From positions 310,001 to 374,000 of the forward strand of contig CAWIGP010000007.1 of NCBI GenBank assembly GCA_963835735.1: 64,000 bases of DNA. Reading direction: 5' to 3'. Below the pieces are notes generated by a model. That model did no database searches, had not been told where the DNA came from, and saw nothing but the letters and a program-made list of their open reading frames with translations. The DNA is from DASQMT01 sp963835735. GTDB lineage: Bacteria > Actinomycetota > Thermoleophilia > Solirubrobacterales > Solirubrobacteraceae. A program made the translations under genes and the position numbers. This document shows positions 60,305 through 64,000 of this stretch, piece by piece; the first letter of the stretch is position 1; every line of letters begins with the position of its first letter.

Positions 60305-61267
60305 CTACGGGCAGTTCACGATGTCGTTCGTGCCCGGGCCGCCGTCGCAGACGGTGTCGACGGCCTGGCCGCCGTTGAGCCGGTCGTCGCCCGTGCCGCC
60401 GAGGAGATCGCCCCAGAGCTTGTCGGCGCCGCGGTCCCCGTTGAGGGTGTCGTCGTCGGCGTCGCCCTCGAGGCGGTCGATGCCGTCGCCGCCGTTGAGC
60501 GTGTCGTCGTCGGCACCGCCGCGGATGTCGTCCCCGCCGCCCTCGCCCTCGAACGTGTCGTCGCCCCCGAAGCCCATCATGAAGTCCTTACCGGCGCCGC
60601 CCTTGAGCTCGTCGTCGCCTTGCCCGCCGCGGACGTCGTCCTCGCCCGGGCCACCGTCGAACCGGTTGACGGACGACGCGTCGCCGCCTCCGTGCATCTC
60701 GTCCTCGCCGGGGCCGCCGTTCGCGAAGTCGCCGTCGTCGTCGCCGCCGCCCTCGATGTAGTCGTCGCCGCCGCCGCCGGCGATCCGGTCGACCTGCTCG
60801 TCGCCGTACAGATGGTCGTTCTCGCGGCCGCCGTCCAGCGTGTCGCGGCCGTCCTCGCCGTAGATCGTGTCGTTCCCCGCCCCGCCCTGGACCGTGTCGT
60901 CGTCGCCGCCGGCGCAGACCACGTCGTTGCCGCCGAGGCCGTTGATGACGTCGTTGCCGCCCAGGCCTCTGATGATGTCGCGCCCGGGAGTTCCGTCGAT
61001 GACGTCGGGGAGATCGGTGCCCGTGATCTCGTTCAGCGGCGGGATCGTCGGGAGGAGCAGGCTGCAGCGATCGAGCACGATCGGTCCGCTCGGAACGAGG
61101 ACCCCGCCAGGCCCCGGAGTCGTCTGCAGCGGACCCTGCGGCAGGTTGGTCTGCGGCGCGGGCACGGGCGCGGTGGGAACTTCGGCCGCCCCGGCGATGC
61201 CGGCTCCGGAGACGACGGTCGCCGACGCGGCGGCGGCGATGATGCTGATGAGCCTCTTGCGGTGCAT
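60305..61267 (-). CDS. Secreted RTX-type calcium-binding protein
   Basis: 320-residue exported protein: signal peptide (residues 5-27, SIIAAAASATVVSGAGIAGA), a Pro-rich linker, one cysteine near the linker end, then about 18 GGxGxD nonapeptides (LGGNDVINGLGGNDVVCAG and similar) making a long calcium beta-roll that ends with VCDGGPGTNDIVNCP. Start ATG 61267, with GAAGGGG nine bases upstream. No type I secretion genes are near, so Sec export is assumed. Partner or target unknown. Confidence 0.9.
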   Translation of the reverse strand: MHRKRLISIIAAAASATVVSGAGIAGAAEVPTAPVPAPQTNLPQGPLQTTPGPGGVLVPSGPIVLDRCSLLLPTIPPLNEITGTDLPDVIDGTPGRDIIRGLGGNDVINGLGGNDVVCAGGDDDTVQGGAGNDTIYGEDGRDTLDGGRENDHLYGDEQVDRIAGGGGDDYIEGGGDDDGDFANGGPGEDEMHGGGDASSVNRFDGGPGEDDVRGGQGDDELKGGAGKDFMMGFGGDDTFEGEGGGDDIRGGADDDTLNGGDGIDRLEGDADDDTLNGDRGADKLWGDLLGGTGDDRLNGGQAVDTVCDGGPGTNDIVNCP

Positions 61268-61348
61268 GGTGCTGGCCCCTTCCTGGGGTCGTGGTGAGCT
61301 TGTCACCGGGCATGACCCCTGGCCCTGCGGGAAGGTTGGCCGCTTGCG

Positions 61349-64000
61349 CTACTCGGCGGCGGCGAGCTCCGGCTCGGCGTCGTCGATCTCGCCGAACAGG
61401 GACGGGTCGCGCGGCGTGCCCTTGATCACGTCGTCGGCACGGCCACGGTGGCCGTCGGGTAGGAGACGGCCGCTCGTCGTGCCGAAGTAGATCGCCTCCG
61501 GATGGTGAGCCACGACGGCGAGCGTGGACTGCTCGGGCTCCGGCGCATATCCGCCGGTCAGCCGCATGCCGATCCGCTCCAGCCCGAGCAGCGCGTCGAC
61601 CTTCTCGTGCTCGGACTGGTCCGGGATCGCGGGATAGCCCCACGAATAGCGCCGGCCCTGGGTCTCGGGGATGCCGAGGTCCTCGCGGATGCGCCAGTGC
61701 AGCCACTCCGCCAGGCCCTCCGCCGTCTGCACGCCGAGGCCGTGGGTGAAGAGCTGCTCGGCGAACTCGCCGTCGGCCTCCAGCCGCGCCATCAGCTCGG
61801 TCACCTCGTCGCCGACCGTCACAGCCTGCAGCGCGACGACGTCCAGCTCGCCGGACTCCTTCGGGCGATAGAAGTCGGCCAGGCAGATACGGTCGCCGTT
61901 GGGCTGGCGCGGCGCGACGAGCCGCGACAGCACCGTGGCGCGATCCGCGGGGTCGAGCACGACGATCTCGTTGCCCTCGGAGTAGCAGGGGAAGTAGCCG
62001 AGCACCGCGCGCGGGTGCAGGTAATCGGCCTCGCGCCACATGCGCTCAAGCCGCGGGCGGAAGTCGTTCGCGATCAGCCGGCGCCACTCCTCGCCCTTCA
62101 CGCCGCGCCCGCCCCAGTGCAGCTTGAACAGCACATGCGTGTCGAGGTGCGCGTAGACCTCGTCGAGGTCGACCTCGATCTCGCGCACGCCCCAGAACGG
62201 CGGTTCGGGCACCGGGTTGTCGGTCGCGACCGGCGAGCGGACCGAGTCGTCGGCGAAGTTGTGCACGACCTCGGTCTCGCCCTCCTCGCGCAGCTTGCGC
62301 GCGTCCTCGCGGACGGTCTCGACGAGCCGCTCGCGGGCGTCGCCGTCGACGAGCTGGTCCATCACCGCGAGGCCCTCGAACGCGTCCTTGCAGTAGAAGA
62401 CGCCGGGCTCGTAGATCGCGTCGGACTCCTTGCCGTCCGGGTAGTTCGCGCGCAGGCCGAACTTGCGGTTGATCGCGGCGCCGCCGACGAGCAGCGGGAA
62501 CTCGTCGCCGTGCTGGTGCAGCTCCTGGACGCACAGCGGCATCTGCTTCGAGGTCGAGACGAGCAGTGCGCTCAGCCCGATCGCGGTCGCGTCGTGCTCG
62601 CGCGCCGCGTCGAGGATCGTGCCGATCGGGACCTGCTTGCCGAGGTCGACGACCGTGTAGCCGTTGTTGGTGAGGATCGTGTTGACGAGCGACTTGCCGA
62701 TGTCGTGCACGTCGCCGAACACGGTCGCGAGCACGACCGTGCCCTTGGTGTAGCCCTCGAGCTTGTCGAGATAGTTCTCCAGCTGCGCGACGGCGCGCTT
62801 CATCACCTCGGCGCTCTGCAGCACGAACGGCAGGATCAGCTCGCCGGCGCCGAACTTGTCGCCGACCTCCTTCATCGCGGGCAGCAGCACGTCGTTGAGC
62901 GTCGGCACCGCGCCGATCTTCTCGACGGAGCGGTCAATCTGCTCCTCCACGCCGTCCTTCTTGCGCCGCAGGATGTGCCAGTGCAGCGCTTCCTCGGGCT
63001 CCATGCCCGCGGTCGGATCGGCGGCTTCGGCCTCGTCAGCGTGCGACGCCTTCTCCTCGAAGTGGGCGATGAAGCGCTCGAGCGCGTCCTCGCGCCGGTT
63101 GAACACGAGGTCGTCGGCCAGTGCCCGCTCCTCGTCGCCGATCTCCGCGTACGGCGTGATGTGGTTGGGGTTGACCATCGCCAGGTCCAGCCCGGCCTCG
63201 ACGCAGTGGTGAAGGAAGACCGAGTTGAGCACGGCGCGCGCGCCCGGGCTGACGCCGAACGAGACGTTCGAGACGCCGAGCGAGGTGAGCACGCCGGGCA
63301 GCTCGGACTTGATCAGGCGGATGCCCTCGATCGTCTCGACCGCCGACGGCTTCCACTCGTCGTCGCCGGTGGTGAGCGTGAACGTGAGCGCGTCGAAGAT
63401 CAGCAGCCGCGGGTCCATCCCGTGCTCGTCGCAGACCAGGCCGTGGATGCGCTTGGCGATCTCGAGCTTGCGCTCGCGCGTCTTGCCCATCCCGACCTCG
63501 TCGATCGTCAGCGCGATCAGCGCGGCGCCGTGCCCCATCGCGATCGGCACCACCCGGTCGAGCTTGTCGCGGCCGGCCTCGAGGTTGATCGAGTTCACGA
63601 TCGCGCGGCCGGGGATCTGATCGAGCGCCTTCTCGAGCACCTCCGGCTCGGTCGAGTCGACCTGGATCGGCGCGGGCTGCGTGAGCGAGACCTTCTTGGC
63701 CACGAGCCGCATCTGCTCGTCCTCGTCCTGGCGCTCGGTCAGCGCGACGCACAGGTCGAGCACGTGCGCGCCGCCCTCGACCTGGTCCTCGGCGACCTGC
63801 GCGAGCCCGTCGTAGTCGTCGGCGAGCAGCAGCTCCTTGGCCTTGCGCGAGCCCTGCGAGTTGACGCGCTCGCCGACCAGCGTCGGGGCCGGGTCCTGCG
63901 CGAGCGGCGTCGCGGTCATCATCGAGGAGACGTGCGGGGCGCGCGGCGCGGGCCGCTCGCCGGGCGTGCGGCCGCCGACGCGCTCGACGATCGCGGCGAT
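61349..64000 (-). CDS. metH: B12-dependent methionine synthase, 5' end beyond window
   Basis: Cobalamin-dependent methionine synthase, methylating homocysteine from 5-methyltetrahydrofolate. The visible 883 residues begin with IAAIVERVGGR, the end of the homocysteine domain, which continues past 64000. Then: pterin-binding domain (PTLVGERVNSQGSRKAK; DLCVALTERQDEDEQM), the helical and Rossmann cobalamin domain with cobalt ligand H in VFGDVHDIGKS, and the reactivation domain with GYPAIPDQSEHEK and YAPEPEQSTLAVVAHHPEAIYFG. The C terminus is complete. Confidence 0.95.
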   Translation of the reverse strand: MAAIVERVGGRTPGERPAPRAPHVSSMMTATPLAQDPAPTLVGERVNSQGSRKAKELLLADDYDGLAQVAEDQVEGGAHVLDLCVALTERQDEDEQMRLVAKKVSLTQPAPIQVDSTEPEVLEKALDQIPGRAIVNSINLEAGRDKLDRVVPIAMGHGAALIALTIDEVGMGKTRERKLEIAKRIHGLVCDEHGMDPRLLIFDALTFTLTTGDDEWKPSAVETIEGIRLIKSELPGVLTSLGVSNVSFGVSPGARAVLNSVFLHHCVEAGLDLAMVNPNHITPYAEIGDEERALADDLVFNRREDALERFIAHFEEKASHADEAEAADPTAGMEPEEALHWHILRRKKDGVEEQIDRSVEKIGAVPTLNDVLLPAMKEVGDKFGAGELILPFVLQSAEVMKRAVAQLENYLDKLEGYTKGTVVLATVFGDVHDIGKSLVNTILTNNGYTVVDLGKQVPIGTILDAAREHDATAIGLSALLVSTSKQMPLCVQELHQHGDEFPLLVGGAAINRKFGLRANYPDGKESDAIYEPGVFYCKDAFEGLAVMDQLVDGDARERLVETVREDARKLREEGETEVVHNFADDSVRSPVATDNPVPEPPFWGVREIEVDLDEVYAHLDTHVLFKLHWGGRGVKGEEWRRLIANDFRPRLERMWREADYLHPRAVLGYFPCYSEGNEIVVLDPADRATVLSRLVAPRQPNGDRICLADFYRPKESGELDVVALQAVTVGDEVTELMARLEADGEFAEQLFTHGLGVQTAEGLAEWLHWRIREDLGIPETQGRRYSWGYPAIPDQSEHEKVDALLGLERIGMRLTGGYAPEPEQSTLAVVAHHPEAIYFGTTSGRLLPDGHRGRADDVIKGTPRDPSLFGEIDDAEPELAAAE

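Noticed and set aside
60340..61010. Regular short repeats resembling a CRISPR array or minisatellite
   Set aside because: They encode GGxGxD calcium-binding nonapeptides in a continuous frame with a signal peptide; spacers are coding and not unique.

Overview
This 64 kb window is very GC-rich and densely coded. It reads as a chromosomal segment of a soil-type actinobacterium, most likely of the class Thermoleophilia (order Solirubrobacterales). That placement is an inference from content: TGA-dominated stops, many GTG starts, 4-bp stop/start overlaps, HemQ, an acyl-CoA carboxylase carboxyltransferase, two secreted proteins with hemolysin-type calcium repeats, YumC-type ferredoxin reductase and small DUF3618/holin-like membrane proteins. 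There is no tRNA, rRNA, CRISPR array, integrase, transposase or prophage module. No gene-free stretch exceeds 300 bases.

Layout. 1-4.5 kb: two secreted M14 carboxypeptidases. 4.5-9 kb: enoyl-CoA hydratase, arginase-like protein, an SDR and the acyl-CoA carboxylase subunit divided by a strong palindromic operator, then a methyltransferase. 9-17.4 kb: RTX-type secreted protein, CapA-like protein, frameshifted MFS transporter, methyltransferase facing a GlxA-type regulator with an alpha/beta hydrolase, a DUF5701 protein and a frameshifted solute-binding lipoprotein. 17.4-28 kb: a CHASE3-HAMP-GAF3 histidine kinase, a polytopic membrane protein, cupin, VOC protein, P450, M15 peptidase, RibD-like reductase, frameshifted PI-PLC, and a trio of DUF6510, flavin reductase and sulfite-oxidase-like molybdoenzyme. 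28-36 kb: ECF sigma factor, a RHH/PIN toxin-antitoxin pair with its operator over the start codon, a frameshifted phytase-like esterase, a beta-keto acid cleavage enzyme/CoA-transferase/MerR operon, DUF2804, and a nitrilase/TetR pair with a palindromic operator. 36-44.4 kb: four small membrane proteins, frameshifted AI-2E transporter, DegV, frameshifted epimerase, glutaredoxin-like protein, zinc alcohol dehydrogenase with a tandemly duplicated 3' end, and a methyltransferase facing a PadR regulator across twin palindromes. 44.4-64 kb: mtnA with an alcohol dehydrogenase, an ABC exporter, a NarL-type two-component system, BolA/Grx4/ErpA iron-sulfur genes, a four-gene hemQ operon, a glycosyltransferase-flippase fusion, patatin, a second RTX-type protein and the 3' part of metH.

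Two themes run through the window. First, regulation is readable: four perfect operator palindromes sit in divergent or self-regulating promoters beside TetR-, PadR- or RHH-type regulators or, in one case, an unidentified regulator. Second, six genes carry at least seven single-base frame breaks while the protein sequence on both sides stays conserved, which points to assembly indels more than gene decay. The most interesting undescribed candidate system is the hemQ - ferredoxin reductase - CxxxxC lipoprotein - ten-helix membrane protein operon, followed by the mtnA-adh pair and the BKACE/CoA-transferase/MerR operon.
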